From positions 1-64,000 of the forward strand of contig NZ_JACKSH010000101.1 of assembly GCF_025821625.1 (NCBI RefSeq): DNA of 64,000 nucleotides. The letters are read 5' to 3'. Below, in pieces: positions 21,314 to 31,372 of this stretch. The DNA is from Mycolicibacterium pyrenivorans. GTDB taxonomy: Bacteria > Actinomycetota > Actinomycetes > Mycobacteriales > Mycobacteriaceae. Every line of letters starts with the position of its first letter. Within the stretch, counting starts at the first letter, position 1. Below the pieces are notes generated by a model that ran no database searches, was not told the origin of the DNA, and saw only the letters and a list, made by a program, of their open reading frames with translations. The translations under genes and the position numbers were made by a program.

Positions 21314-21703
21314 GAGGCAGACTGTGCTCGTGCGTCCGCCGAACCGTGCCCGTGCGGCAGCGACCTCCACTACGGCAGTTGCTGTCTGCCGCTGCACGTC
21401 GGTGAGCGGCAGGCGCGGACGGCCGAGGAACTCATGCGGTCGCGGTACAGCGCCTTCGTTGTCGGCGACACCGGGTACCTCTGGCGGACATGGCATCCCC
21501 GCACCCGTCCGCAGGATGTCGGCGACGGTGCGGTGACGTGGTCGCGCCTCGAGATCGTCGACACCGTGGCAGGCCGCGAGGGCGACGAGTCGGGCGAAGT
21601 GGAGTTCCGCGCCCACCACCGCGCCGGCGTCCTGCATGAACGGTCGCGGTTCACGCGTCGCGCCGGCCGGTGGTTCTACGTGGACGGTGACCTGTTCGAC
21701 TGA
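21311..21703 (+). CDS. YchJ-family (SEC-C/UPF0225) protein, start codon not found in frame
   Basis: The frame encodes the YchJ signature: [15 protein letters not shown] (zinc-type Cys cluster), then [30 protein letters not shown] and [16 protein letters not shown] at the end. The frame opens after a stop at 21299, and no ATG, GTG or TTG occurs before the Cys motif. The only ATG (21434) would remove it. All nearby GTGs (21312, 21324, 21330) are in a different frame. Either a one-base indel lies between 21312 and about 21345, or an unusual start is used. I list the conserved extent from 21311; the exact 5' end is unresolved. Confidence 0.6.
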   Translation, partial: SEADCARASAEPCPCGSDLHYGSCCLPLHVGERQARTAEELMRSRYSAFVVGDTGYLWRTWHPRTRPQDVGDGAVTWSRLEIVDTVAGREGDESGEVEFRAHHRAGVLHERSRFTRRAGRWFYVDGDLFD

Positions 21704-21709
21704 GCCGGA

Positions 21710-22837
21710 TCAGACCAGCAGGTCCGCCGGATCGGTGAACGGCAGGTCGAGGTCGGTGGCTACCTGCTCGGACAACAGCGCACCCTCGTGCGTCGACAGC
21801 CCCTTCGCCAGCGCGGCGTCGGCACGGCAGGCAGCCCGCCAGCCCTTGTCGGCGAGCTTGAGCACGTACGGCATCGTCGAGTTGGTCAGCGCGAAGGTCG
21901 ACGTGCGCGGCACCGCGCCGGGCATGTTGGCCACGCAGTAGAACACGGTGTCGTGGACGGCGAACGTCGGGTTGTCGTGCGTGGTCGGTCGCGAATCCTC
22001 GAAGCAACCGCCCTGATCGATTGCGATGTCGACCAGCACTGCACCCGACTTCATGTGGGCGACAGTCGAATTGGTGACCAGTTTGGGGGCCTTTGCGCCC
22101 GGGACGAGGACGGCGCCGATGACGAGATCGGCCTGCTTGACGGCCTCCTCGAGTTCGAGCCGCGACGAGTAGCGCGTCTCGATGGCTCCGCCGTACTCGG
22201 CGTCGATCTTGCGCAGGATGTTGATGTTGAGGTCGAACACGGTGACGTGCGCGCCCATGCCCCAGGCGACGGCGGCGGCGTTGTCGCCGGCCATTCCGCC
22301 GCCGATGACGACGACCTTGGCCGGCGCGACACCGGGGACACCGCCCATCAGCACGCCGCGCCCGCCCTTGGTGCGCATCAGATGGTAGGCGCCGACCTGG
22401 GCGGCCAGGCGTCCGGCGACCTCGCTCATCGGTGCGAGCAGGGGGAGCGCGACAGATCCGTCCGGGCTGGCGGTCTGGACGGTCTCATAGGCGATCGATG
22501 TCGTGCCGGAGGCCAGCAGCGCGTCGGTACAGGGCTTGGACGCGGCGAGGTGCAGGTAGGTGAACAGCGTCTGGCCCTTGCGCATGCGGCTGTACTCGGC
22601 CTCGATCGGCTCTTTGACCTTGAGCAGCAGATCCGCTTCGGCCCACACCTTCTCGGCGGCATCGACGATCTGCGCACCGGCGGACTTGAAGTCGCGGTCA
22701 GAGATCGCAGAGCCCTCGCCGGCACCGGTCTGGATCAGGACCTCGTGACCGCGGCGGGCCAGCTCGGCCACACCCGCCGGGGTGATGGCGACGCGGAACT
22801 CGTTGTTCTTGATCTCGGTCGGGACGCCGACACGCAT
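21710..22837 (-). CDS. ald: Alanine dehydrogenase
   Basis: NAD-dependent L-alanine/pyruvate interconversion (also glyoxylate to glycine), used in nitrogen assimilation and redox balance during low oxygen. The 375-aa full-length protein opens [19 protein letters not shown] with the substrate-binding Arg. It has Lys and His catalytic-region motifs ([16 protein letters not shown]), the NAD motif [14 protein letters not shown] and [16 protein letters not shown]. Divergent from aldR across 92 bp, which presumably hold the AldR operators. Confidence 0.97.
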   Translation of the reverse strand: MRVGVPTEIKNNEFRVAITPAGVAELARRGHEVLIQTGAGEGSAISDRDFKSAGAQIVDAAEKVWAEADLLLKVKEPIEAEYSRMRKGQTLFTYLHLAASKPCTDALLASGTTSIAYETVQTASPDGSVALPLLAPMSEVAGRLAAQVGAYHLMRTKGGRGVLMGGVPGVAPAKVVVIGGGMAGDNAAAVAWGMGAHVTVFDLNINILRKIDAEYGGAIETRYSSRLELEEAVKQADLVIGAVLVPGAKAPKLVTNSTVAHMKSGAVLVDIAIDQGGCFEDSRPTTHDNPTFAVHDTVFYCVANMPGAVPRTSTFALTNSTMPYVLKLADKGWRAACRADAALAKGLSTHEGALLSEQVATDLDLPFTDPADLLV

Positions 22838-22929
22838 GATCGCTCCTTGGATAGTCTCGGTTCTCTAAAGTGTGAAGAAAAGGTTGTTCCAAGGCAATAA
22901 TGATGATGATCATTCGTTAGAGTGGCACA

Positions 22930-23445
22930 GTGCGGGAAGAATCATCGAAATCGACCGAAAGTCGAGCCGAGTCGCCGAAGGATGTTCGGGCCGTGCCCGT
23001 GGATGACGTCGACAGACGGATCCTGAGCGCGCTACACGCTGACGCCCGAATGTCCAACAGTGCGTTGGCCGATCTCGTCGGAATCGCCGCGTCGACGTGT
23101 CACGGCCGGGTGAGGCGGCTGCAGGAAGCGGGGGTGATCCGGGGTTTCTATGCCGACATCGACCCTGCCGCCATCGGCCTGAACCTGCAGGCGATGATCT
23201 CGGTCAGCCTGCAGTTCCATGCCCGCGCCAAGATCCGGAGCTTCATCCAGCAGATTCGACGCAAACCTCAGGTGATGGATGTGTACTTCCTGGCCGGCGC
23301 GGACGACTTCATCCTGCATGTGGCCGCCCGCGACACCGACGATCTGCGCTCGTTCGTGGTGGAGAACCTCAACGCCGATGCCGATGTCGCGGGTACGCAG
23401 ACGTCGCTGATCTTCGAGCATCTGCGGGGCGCGTCGCCGCTGTAG
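22930..23445 (+). CDS. aldR: Lrp/AsnC-family regulator AldR
   Basis: A 171-aa Lrp/AsnC regulator: a ~25-residue polar N-terminal extension, the HTH (VDDVDRRILSALHADARMSNSALADLVGIAASTCHGRVRRL) and a RAM ligand-binding domain (DVYFLAGADDFILHVAARD). It is divergent from ald, where AldR is known to sense alanine and control ald transcription. The start is GTG 22930. The divergent gap is AT-richer than its surroundings and contains the 8-bp palindrome ATGATCAT. Confidence 0.92.
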   Translation: MREESSKSTESRAESPKDVRAVPVDDVDRRILSALHADARMSNSALADLVGIAASTCHGRVRRLQEAGVIRGFYADIDPAAIGLNLQAMISVSLQFHARAKIRSFIQQIRRKPQVMDVYFLAGADDFILHVAARDTDDLRSFVVENLNADADVAGTQTSLIFEHLRGASPL

Positions 23446-23450
23446 CGGCG

Positions 23451-23828
23451 TTAAGGCGCCACCGTCAACGTCACGTTGTGCAGGCTCACCGCGACGTCAC
23501 TCGGGAGGATGTCGACGAATGTCGGCGCGTCTCGCAGCGCACCGCCCGTGGCGATGATGTTGCCGGGAGACGTTCCCGCGCAAGGGAAGTTGCTGCATCT
23601 CATCCAGAAGCCCGGGGGGCTCTGGTACGGCTGCATGCTGGGGGACTGGTCGACGCGGTAGCGGCCCGGCGGGATGTACGTCGTCGCCCAGCCGTCGCGC
23701 GGCTGGGTGCTGACACCGAAGACGCCGTTGCTGCCGTAGATCACCGGTGAGGCCCCGGCCGACGACGACAGGACGCACGCCGATGCCAGCGCGCCTGCGG
23801 CGGCCAGTGCGGGAACCATGACGTTCAC
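23451..23828 (-). CDS. Small exported protein, function unknown
   Basis: A 125-aa protein with an N-terminal signal peptide (hydrophobic AAAGALASACVLSSSAGA with a likely AGA-S cleavage site). The ~95-residue mature part has two Cys (WMRCSNFPCAG) likely to form a disulfide, and a beta-rich TFVDILPSDVAVSLHNVTLTV ending. This pattern is common in mycobacterial secreted small proteins. The start is GTG 23828 or ATG 23819. No specific function can be given. Confidence 0.7.
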   Translation of the reverse strand: MNVMVPALAAAGALASACVLSSSAGASPVIYGSNGVFGVSTQPRDGWATTYIPPGRYRVDQSPSMQPYQSPPGFWMRCSNFPCAGTSPGNIIATGGALRDAPTFVDILPSDVAVSLHNVTLTVAP

Positions 23829-24188
23829 ACCTGGAGCGTAGCCATGTCGTCACGGCCCTTGGTCGTCTTCGGGAGTCGGTAGCGCGCGGGGTGGTGGTAG
23901 TTGTTGATTCGGGTCTGGCCGTTGTCGAGCGCTGGTGGCGGGAGCCTTTCGCGGCACGCCGACAAATTGGCTACGGATTGTGACCCTCATCCGCCAGGCC
24001 GGGGGTCGGCGGCGTTGCTCCAGGCCTTGAGACCGGCACCTGTCGGATTGCCGGGCACCGCCGCCTGCCTGGATGCGCCGCCGGATCGGCTGAGCGTGAA
24101 AAGGCCTACCAACCCGTCACCGGCTGCCATCGTTGAGGCATCAGGGCCGTCGAGAGCACGTGCTCAACGACTGCGAAAGGGTTCATGG
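23829..24188. other. 360-bp gap upstream of MBL gene
   Basis: No supported gene. An open frame runs from 23901 into the MBL gene, but its translation is Pro/Arg-rich and unlike a conserved domain. The sequence probably marks the left side of an inserted segment; only the AAAGGG ribosome-binding site just before ATG 24189 is recognisable. Confidence 0.4.
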
Positions 24189-25328
24189 ATGACCACCGAG
24201 ATCAACGAGATGACCGAATTGGCCCATGAGGGCAGCAGTGTTCCGTTGACGACGACCCCGGTCGTCGGTATGCCGACCCGGGACTATGCGCCGACCGTGA
24301 TTGCCGACCAGGAGCGGGTCGCTGACGGCGAAATTCGGGTGACCATCCTAGGCAGTGGTGACCCATTCGTGAAGCGGGCGCAGGCATCAGCGTCGGTGCT
24401 AATCGAGGTGGGCAACGAGCAGCGAGACTTCTTCTTCTTCGATATGGGGTCCGGGGCGTTGGCCAACTTCAACGGCCTGCAGCTGCCCGTGACGGCCACG
24501 ACCAACGTTTTCCTCAGCCACCTGCACGCCGACCACGTTGGCGACATGCCGACTTTGGTGTGGAGCCTGGCCAAGGCCGGTCGCCGTGACCCGGTCGAGG
24601 TCTGGGGTCCGGGCGGCGAGCGCCCGGAGCTGGGCACCCGAGCCTACGCACAGCATCTCCAGGCGGCCCATGCCTGGGACATGGAGTCCCTGTGCGGGCA
24701 TCCCGGCCAGTCCGGGGCACGTACCGAGGTCACCGAGGTGCCCTTCGATAAGACGTCTAGCGTGTATGAGCGCAACGGCGTACGTATCTCCTCGTTCCCG
24801 GTCATCCACATCCTCAACGGCGCAGTCGGCTACCGCCTCGACTACTCCGGGTTGAGTGTGGTTTTCTCCGGCGACACCCGGCCCAGCCACACCCTCGTGG
24901 ATGCCTGCGACGGCACGGACCTGCTCATCCACGAGACCTTTCCGTCGGCCAGCGTCTTCGCCGCGAAGGCCGGCGTGTCACCGGAGTTCGCCGAGCAGGT
25001 CGTCAACGGTGCACACACCAGCCCTGCGGCGGTGGGCAACGTGTTCCGGCGGGCAGGTGCCCGGATGTCGGTGATGTGGCACCTGGCTGTGGACCACGAG
25101 ACGGTTGGTCCCGCGTTCGCCGACATGCGCACCCAGTACAAGGGACCCGTGACGATCGCGCAGGACCTAACGACCTTCACCATCACAAAGGACGCTGTCG
25201 TCACCCGGCAGACCGCTATCGACCAGTGCGCCTGGCCGGTCGTCGGCCCGACCGGCGTGACTGGACCCCCCATGTCCGCACCGAAGCCACCTCCGGCATG
25301 GTGGGCCGACGCCCTCGTCGCCGACTGA
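24189..25328 (+). CDS. MBL-fold metallo-hydrolase (GntH-like)
   Basis: A 379-aa metallo-beta-lactamase-fold hydrolase. The zinc motif HLHADH is at residues 111-116; further ligand regions are SFPVIHILNG, FSGDTRPS and MWHLAVDHE. Segment VTILGSGDPFVKRAQASASVL and DFFFFDMGSGALANF identify a distinct subfamily that, from memory, is annotated as guanitoxin-biosynthesis GntH-like; that name carries no functional proof here, and no other guanitoxin genes are nearby. ATG 24189 follows a good Shine-Dalgarno sequence. The gene sits between non-coding flanks and seems less GC-rich than its neighbours, suggesting transfer. Confidence 0.8.
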   Translation: MTTEINEMTELAHEGSSVPLTTTPVVGMPTRDYAPTVIADQERVADGEIRVTILGSGDPFVKRAQASASVLIEVGNEQRDFFFFDMGSGALANFNGLQLPVTATTNVFLSHLHADHVGDMPTLVWSLAKAGRRDPVEVWGPGGERPELGTRAYAQHLQAAHAWDMESLCGHPGQSGARTEVTEVPFDKTSSVYERNGVRISSFPVIHILNGAVGYRLDYSGLSVVFSGDTRPSHTLVDACDGTDLLIHETFPSASVFAAKAGVSPEFAEQVVNGAHTSPAAVGNVFRRAGARMSVMWHLAVDHETVGPAFADMRTQYKGPVTIAQDLTTFTITKDAVVTRQTAIDQCAWPVVGPTGVTGPPMSAPKPPPAWWADALVAD

Positions 25329-25423
25329 AAACGGCCACAGGACCGCACGTCGCGGCCATCCACCCCGCCCCGGTCTGGTGACAATCAGCACATCTGGACG
25401 ACGAAACCGGATCAGTCCGCTCG

Positions 25424-25552
25424 TCACCTTTTCCAGTCGATGTCCACGTTGTCCTTGGCCGACTTACACCGACGACCGTCGATGATGCCTTCGTCGTACT
25501 CGTTGTCGATCTTGGCTAGTCGGGCGCGCAGTGCCTTGGATTCCTCGACCAC
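25424..25552 (-). pseudogene. Possible serine-recombinase C-terminal remnant
   Basis: The minus frame ending at TGA 25424-25426 reads VEESKALRARLAKIDNEYDE then GIIDGRRCKSAKDNVDIDWK. The alternating charged helix with a D/E-G-I-I/T-DG pattern resembles the helical tail of large serine recombinases. No catalytic domain is present. The resemblance is short and could be chance. Confidence 0.3.
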
Positions 25553-25649
25553 CGACAAGAAGGTCCCAAATGTGACACCAGAAACCACAGTGACACAAGT
25601 GAATTCAGTGCTGAAAGCGGCAGCGGCCGTGCAGCGTTCGCGGGCAAGC

Positions 25650-26853
<1,204 letters not shown>

Positions 26854-26857
<4 letters not shown>

Positions 26858-27309
26858 GCAGGACGCTGCTGATCGTCCATCACACGCCGTCGCCGCACTG
26901 CCAGGAGATGTTCGAGGCGGTGCTGTCGGGCGCGACGGACCCGGAGATCGAGGGAGTCGACGTCGTGCGGCGGGCGGCGCTCACCGTCTCGCCGGTAGAG
27001 ATGCTGGAGGCCGACGGGTATGTCCTGGGCACCCCGGCGAACCTCGGATACATGAGCGGTGCCATGAAACACGCCTTCGACTGCGCCTACTACCAGCTGC
27101 TCGACATCAGCAGGGGAAGACCGTTCGGCGTCTACCTCCACGGCAACGAGGGAACCGAGGGAGCCGAGCGCGCCATCGACGGCATCACCGCCGGGCTGGG
27201 CTGGGTGAAGGCGGCGGAGACGGTCGTGGTCGCGGGCAAGCCGACCAAGGCCGACGTCGAGGCGTGTTGGAACCTCGGCGCGACGGTCGCCGCTCAGCTG
27301 ATGGGCTGA
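26854..27309 (+). CDS. Flavodoxin/NAD(P)H-dependent oxidoreductase family protein
   Basis: A 151-aa flavodoxin-like protein: the phosphate loop LLIVHHTPSPHCQEMFEAVL, GYVLGTPANLGYMSGAMKHAFD (typical of NADPH:FMN reductase-like proteins) and GVYLHGNEGTEGAERA. Likely binds FMN. It corresponds to Rv2771c. GTG 26854 overlaps the preceding stop. Confidence 0.85.
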
Positions 27310-27395
27310 GCCGGGCGACGAGACATACCGGCTGGCCTAAACTGGATACACGCCTAGAACCTAACGGGGGGACACACCGAGAGGAGGCGCATGCC

Positions 27396-27623
27396 ATGAA
27401 GAAAATGCTCGTCACCTTGGCCACGTTCGCGGTGTCGTCGGGAGTCGCACTCGCCGGCGCCGGAAGCGCCCAGGCCGACGATGACCCCAGCCTGTGCTGG
27501 GACGGCCGGTTCTGGAGCGCCTGCGTGTCAGGACCGGGATGGGTTGACTGGAAACCGTGGAAACCCTGGAATCCTGGACATGGGTTCCTGGATGCTCGCC
27601 ATGGCGGGAAGCACTGGAAGTAG
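27396..27623 (+). CDS. Small secreted Trp/Pro-rich protein
   Basis: A 75-aa ORF with a strong Shine-Dalgarno sequence (GAGAGGAGG) before ATG 27396. A signal peptide (residues 1-~29, ending AGSAQA-D) precedes a short mature part with two Cys (LCWDGRFWSACVSG) and a WKPWKPWNPG repeat followed by HGG/HW. It resembles small secreted mycobacterial peptides; function unknown. The final HGGKHWK may bind metal, but that is only a guess. Confidence 0.7.
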   Translation: MKKMLVTLATFAVSSGVALAGAGSAQADDDPSLCWDGRFWSACVSGPGWVDWKPWKPWNPGHGFLDARHGGKHWK

Positions 27624-27964
27624 CCAGAGCAGCTCTCCAGCCCTTCGGCCCCGGCCATCGTGAAGTTGCAGGCCACCGCTTCTCGCCGGAGCGCTCGCTG
27701 AGCACCTCAGAGTGCCGATGAAACGCGCCGGATACAGCAGTGGTCTATGCCGACGCTACGCTTCCGACATCGGGTAGTTGCGCCGAGTGATTGCCTGGGC
27801 AGATCGACGGGGCGCGGGATCGCCGAACCTGTCCCACCGGCCGGCGAGGCTTCCCGTCACCCTCGAGCGCGTCACCCGTGAGCGCCCGGCGCGACAGTCG
27901 CAGCGCAGTTGACGGGATGAACCGGCACCCTGCCGCGACGCTGCTGAACTGACGAAGGAGTCTC
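27624..27964. other. 341-bp gap, no gene recognised
   Basis: Short ORFs here are Arg/Pro-rich shadows. A GAAGGAG ribosome-binding site immediately precedes ATG 27965. No RNA gene or repeat was recognised. Confidence 0.4.
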
Positions 27965-28435
27965 ATGCCAGGCATCGCTGAATTCGCCCTCGCGAGCGCG
28001 CCGATCGCGGGTGGCGCCTTGCTGGGAATCGCCGCGGGGAACTTCAAGGGGCCCGACGTCCGCGCTGCGCTCCTCAAGGACCTGGACCTGCTGGATCGGA
28101 TTCCCGAAGACCAGGCCGAGCGGCGCGCGCAATTGCAGCGCGTCATCGACATGCGTATCGACTCCCTGATCGCCGCCGCTGACAAGAGTCGCGAAGTCAA
28201 GGAACTGGCCGCGTCCTACCAAGGCAATTGGCGTGACATCGTCGTGTTCGTCTGCGCGGTCCTGTTCACCGTCGTGTGGTGGAACATCGACCACAGCCGC
28301 ACCAACTGGATGGTCATGTTCGTCGTGATGATCGTGGTGTCGATCGTGGCCGGGATCTATGCCGCCCGCGGTGTGATCCGAGGCGTGCGGACCTATCTGC
28401 GGTCGCGACGAGGCAGGCCCGCTCACCCCAGGTGA
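27965..28435 (+). CDS. Small two-TM membrane protein, function unknown
   Basis: A 156-aa protein with a Gly/Ala hydrophobic N-terminus (IAEFALASAPIAGGALLGIA), a charged helical stretch (residues ~35-85) and two clear transmembrane helices (IVVFVCAVLFTVVWW; MFVVMIVVSIVAGIYAARGV) before an Arg-rich tail. ATG 27965 has a strong ribosome-binding site. No family is recognised. Confidence 0.7.
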   Translation: MPGIAEFALASAPIAGGALLGIAAGNFKGPDVRAALLKDLDLLDRIPEDQAERRAQLQRVIDMRIDSLIAAADKSREVKELAASYQGNWRDIVVFVCAVLFTVVWWNIDHSRTNWMVMFVVMIVVSIVAGIYAARGVIRGVRTYLRSRRGRPAHPR

Positions 28436-29160
28436 GTAGCGAAGAAGGAACTCATCGTGTCCCAGTGGCGCCGCGCCGACACCTCGTCGTACGGGCCGTT
28501 GTCCGGTACCGCGAACCCGTGGAACGCCGCGTAGAACTCGATGGTGTGCTCGACGCCGGCCGCAGTGAGCGCCTTGTCCAGCCTTTCGCCGTCCTCGGTG
28601 GTGAATGACCGGTCGTTCCGGGCGGCACCCACGTAGACCGCCGCCTGGATCCTGTCGGCGAGCAGGTGCGGGCTGCCGGGATCTTCGGTGGCCAGTCCGC
28701 CACCGTGGAACGACATCGCCGCCGCGACACGCTCGGGAACCCGGCCTGCGACCACCAGAGATGTCCGGCCGCCCATGCAGTACCCGGTGGTGCCGAACGA
28801 TTCCCCGCTGATCTCCGGCCGCGCCGACAGGTAGTCGAAGAACGCGGTCGCGTCGGCCGCCATGAGGTCCGGGGTCACCTTGGAGATCATCGTGAACAGG
28901 CGGCGGCGCTCGGCCTCGTCCTCGAACACCGTCGCCATGGTGAACGGCGCCCAGTCGCCGTCGCGGTAGTACACGTCGGGCACCAGCACGGCGTACCCGC
29001 AGCCGGCCAGTTTGTCGGCCATCGCGCGGAACGTGGGGCGTGCACCTCCGGCGTCGGGGTACATGATGATGCCGGGCCATGGTCCGTCCCCTTCGGGGAG
29101 GTGCAGAGAGACGGGGCAGGAGCCGTCGGCGGTCGTCACGGTGTCGTTGATCCTCGGCAT
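28423..29160 (-). CDS. Dienelactone hydrolase family protein
   Basis: A 245-aa alpha/beta hydrolase of the DLH family: nucleophile motif GYCMGG (Cys), acid in VGAARNDRSF and catalytic His in FYAAFHGFAVPD. DLH enzymes hydrolyse dienelactones in aromatic degradation, but isolated mycobacterial members have no known substrate. It matches Rv2765 by position, upstream of thyA. The 3' end overlaps the convergent membrane-protein gene by 13 bases. Confidence 0.9.
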   Translation of the reverse strand: MPRINDTVTTADGSCPVSLHLPEGDGPWPGIIMYPDAGGARPTFRAMADKLAGCGYAVLVPDVYYRDGDWAPFTMATVFEDEAERRRLFTMISKVTPDLMAADATAFFDYLSARPEISGESFGTTGYCMGGRTSLVVAGRVPERVAAAMSFHGGGLATEDPGSPHLLADRIQAAVYVGAARNDRSFTTEDGERLDKALTAAGVEHTIEFYAAFHGFAVPDNGPYDEVSARRHWDTMSSFFATHLG

Positions 29161-29189
29161 GGTTCCGTTCTACCCCGCCCGGTACCACG

Positions 29190-29195
29190 TAAGCT
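29190..29195 (+). promoter_or_regulatory. Putative -10 box (leaderless) of thyA
   Basis: TAAGCT, six bases before GTG 29202, gives the leaderless geometry. Confidence 0.5.
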
Positions 29196-29201
29196 GAGCG
29201 C

Positions 29202-30002
29202 GTGCCGATCCCCACTCCATACGAGGACCTGCTGCACCTGGTGCTCGACACCGGGACCCCGAAATCCGACCGCACCGGCACCGGTACCCGCAGCCTGTTC
29301 GGCCACCAGTTGCGCTACGACCTGGGTGCCGGGTTCCCGCTGATCACCACCAAGAAGGTGCACACCAAGTCGATCGTCTACGAGCTGCTGTGGTTTCTGC
29401 GCGGCGACTCCAACGTCCGGTGGCTGCAGGAGCACGGTGTCACCATCTGGGACGAATGGGCTTCTCCGACAGGAGATCTCGGCCCGGTCTACGGCGTGCA
29501 GTGGCGGTCGTGGCCGACGCCGTCCGGTGAGCACATCGACCAGATCAGCGCGGCTCTGGAGTTGATGCGCTCCGATCCCGACTCGCGGCGCAACATCGTC
29601 TCGGCGTGGAACGTGGGCGATATCCCGCAGATGGCGCTGCCGCCGTGCCACGCGTTCTTCCAGTTCTACGTCGCCGACGGCCGGTTGAGCTGCCAGCTCT
29701 ACCAGCGCAGCGCCGACCTGTTCCTCGGCGTTCCGTTCAACATCGCCAGCTACGCGTTGCTCACCCACATGATGGCCGCGCAGGCCGGCCTCGGGGTCGG
29801 GGAGTTCATCTGGACCGGGGGAGACTGCCACATCTACGACAACCACGTCGAGCAGGTCACCGAGCAGCTGTCGCGCACACCGCGGCCCTACCCGGAACTC
29901 GTTCTGGCGCCGCGTGATTCGATCTTCGACTACACCTATGAGGACATCGTCATCAAGAACTACGATCCACACCCGGCGATCAAAGCCCCGGTGGCTGTAT
30001 GA
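29202..30002 (+). CDS. thyA: Thymidylate synthase ThyA
   Basis: Folate-dependent conversion of dUMP to dTMP, producing dihydrofolate that the adjacent dfrA recycles. The 266-aa full-length protein has the nucleophile in [24 protein letters not shown] at the dUMP phosphate loop, [20 protein letters not shown] and the C-terminal KAPVAV. A separate flavin-dependent ThyX is encoded 3.6 kb downstream. Confidence 0.98.
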   Translation: MPIPTPYEDLLHLVLDTGTPKSDRTGTGTRSLFGHQLRYDLGAGFPLITTKKVHTKSIVYELLWFLRGDSNVRWLQEHGVTIWDEWASPTGDLGPVYGVQWRSWPTPSGEHIDQISAALELMRSDPDSRRNIVSAWNVGDIPQMALPPCHAFFQFYVADGRLSCQLYQRSADLFLGVPFNIASYALLTHMMAAQAGLGVGEFIWTGGDCHIYDNHVEQVTEQLSRTPRPYPELVLAPRDSIFDYTYEDIVIKNYDPHPAIKAPVAV

Positions 30003-30057
30003 GGACTGCTTGCAGGTCCGAATCGACGATGTTGAGGACTGCTTGCAGGTCCGAATC
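30000..30057 (+). repeat. 25-bp direct repeat between thyA and dfrA
   Basis: Two identical 25-bp copies, 30000-30024 and 30033-30057, have a 33-bp period and an 8-bp spacer (GACGATGT). The first starts on the thyA stop codon; the second ends immediately before the dfrA ATG. The period is a multiple of three, and the frame stays open through both copies (EDCLQVRI twice), suggesting a recent 33-bp tandem duplication. Confidence 0.85.
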
Positions 30058-30552
30058 ATGAGTATGAGTCTGAATCTGATCTGGGCCCAGTCCACCTCAG
30101 GTGTCATCGGTCGCGGTAACGGGATTCCCTGGAAGCTGCCCGAGGACATGGCGCGCTTCAAGGCACTGACCATGGGGCACACCGTGATCATGGGCAGGTT
30201 GACCTGGGAGTCGCTGCCCGAGAAGTTCCGGCCGCTGCCGGGCCGGAGGAACATCGTGGTGACCCGCCAGGCCGGGTACCTGGCCGAGGGAGCCGAAGTG
30301 GTGACGTCCCTCGAGGACGCCCCGCTCGACGACGCGTGGGTGATCGGCGGCTCGCAGATCTATGGGCTGGCGCTGCCGCTGGCGACCCGGTGCGAGGTCA
30401 CCGAGGTGGACATAGACCTGCGCCGCGAGGACGACGACGCGCTGGCGCCGCTTATCGACGAGTCGTGGACGGGCACCGATGAACAGTGGCAGGACAGTTC
30501 GTCGGGGCTGCGCTACCGGTTCTACACCTATCTGCGGCACTCCAGCTCGTAG
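30058..30552 (+). CDS. dfrA: Dihydrofolate reductase
   Basis: NADPH-dependent reduction of dihydrofolate; target of trimethoprim-type drugs. The 164-aa protein has [34 protein letters not shown] (substrate acid), [14 protein letters not shown] and [16 protein letters not shown] 30058 gives MSMSLNL; ATG 30064 is also possible. The frame is open upstream into the repeat, but the family begins here. Operon with thyA. Confidence 0.96.
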   Translation: MSMSLNLIWAQSTSGVIGRGNGIPWKLPEDMARFKALTMGHTVIMGRLTWESLPEKFRPLPGRRNIVVTRQAGYLAEGAEVVTSLEDAPLDDAWVIGGSQIYGLALPLATRCEVTEVDIDLRREDDDALAPLIDESWTGTDEQWQDSSSGLRYRFYTYLRHSSS

Positions 30553-30640
30553 AACTGGCCGGGAATGTCCTCGCGATCGGTGGCGTTGGCGTGTAAGACG
30601 ACCGGTCGCATTGATCGGTTCCACATCACACGGAGATCCG

Positions 30641-31363
30641 ATGAACCTTCTCGACGAAGTGCTTGCCGCCCACGGCGGGGTCGCGCGCTGGCAGCAGGTC
30701 GACACCATCACGATTCACCAGATCGTCGGGGGTGTGCTGTGGCCGCTCAAGCACGTCGACGGCATCCTCGAGGACTCGACGGTCGAGATTCGGGTGCAGG
30801 ACCAGCGAGCGTGGCACCGGCCGCTGCCCAAGCCGGGCCTGCGATCGGCCTACTCACCCGGGCGCGTGGTGATCGAGCACGACGACGAAACCCACCAGGC
30901 CGTCGAGACGCTGCACGATCCACGCGCATCGTTCGCCGGGCACACCCTGGAGACCCCGTGGACGCCGCTGCAATTGGCGTACTTCGCCGGTTATGCGATG
31001 TGGACCTATCTGTCCGAGCCGTATTCGCTGACGTTCCCCGGTGTGCGGACCGAGGAACTCGGTGACTGGCACGAGAACGGCCAGACCTGGCGGCGCCTCG
31101 CAGTGCGGTATCCGGACAGCATCGCCACACACAGCGCCGATCAGGTGCTCTACGTCGATTCCGACGGGCTGCTGCGACGGCGCGACTACCAGGTCGACAT
31201 CGCCGGAGGCTCCCCGGCAGCGCACTACATGGACGGCCACCGGGAGTTCGACGGCATCGTGTTGCCGGTCAGGCGCATCGTCCACCCTCGGGACGAGGAC
31301 GGCAGGCCGGTGCCCGACACGGTGACGGTGTCCATCGACATCGATGACGTCACGGTGCGCTGA
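30641..31363 (+). CDS. Conserved hypothetical protein
   Basis: A 240-aa beta-rich protein with no signal or membrane segment: MNLLDEVLAAHGGVARWQQV, FAGYAMWTYLSEPYSLTFPG, then VRYPDSIATHSADQVLYVDSDGLLRRRDY and HYMDGHREFDGIVLPVRRIV. The two-half layout (substrate-like VLYVDSDGLLRRRDYQV) is seen in uncharacterised actinobacterial proteins often next to TetR regulators. Function is unknown. ATG 30641 is 9 bases after an AGA-rich region. It is followed after 9 bases by a TetR gene. Confidence 0.75.
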   Translation: MNLLDEVLAAHGGVARWQQVDTITIHQIVGGVLWPLKHVDGILEDSTVEIRVQDQRAWHRPLPKPGLRSAYSPGRVVIEHDDETHQAVETLHDPRASFAGHTLETPWTPLQLAYFAGYAMWTYLSEPYSLTFPGVRTEELGDWHENGQTWRRLAVRYPDSIATHSADQVLYVDSDGLLRRRDYQVDIAGGSPAAHYMDGHREFDGIVLPVRRIVHPRDEDGRPVPDTVTVSIDIDDVTVR

Positions 31364-31372
31364 AGGTACCCG

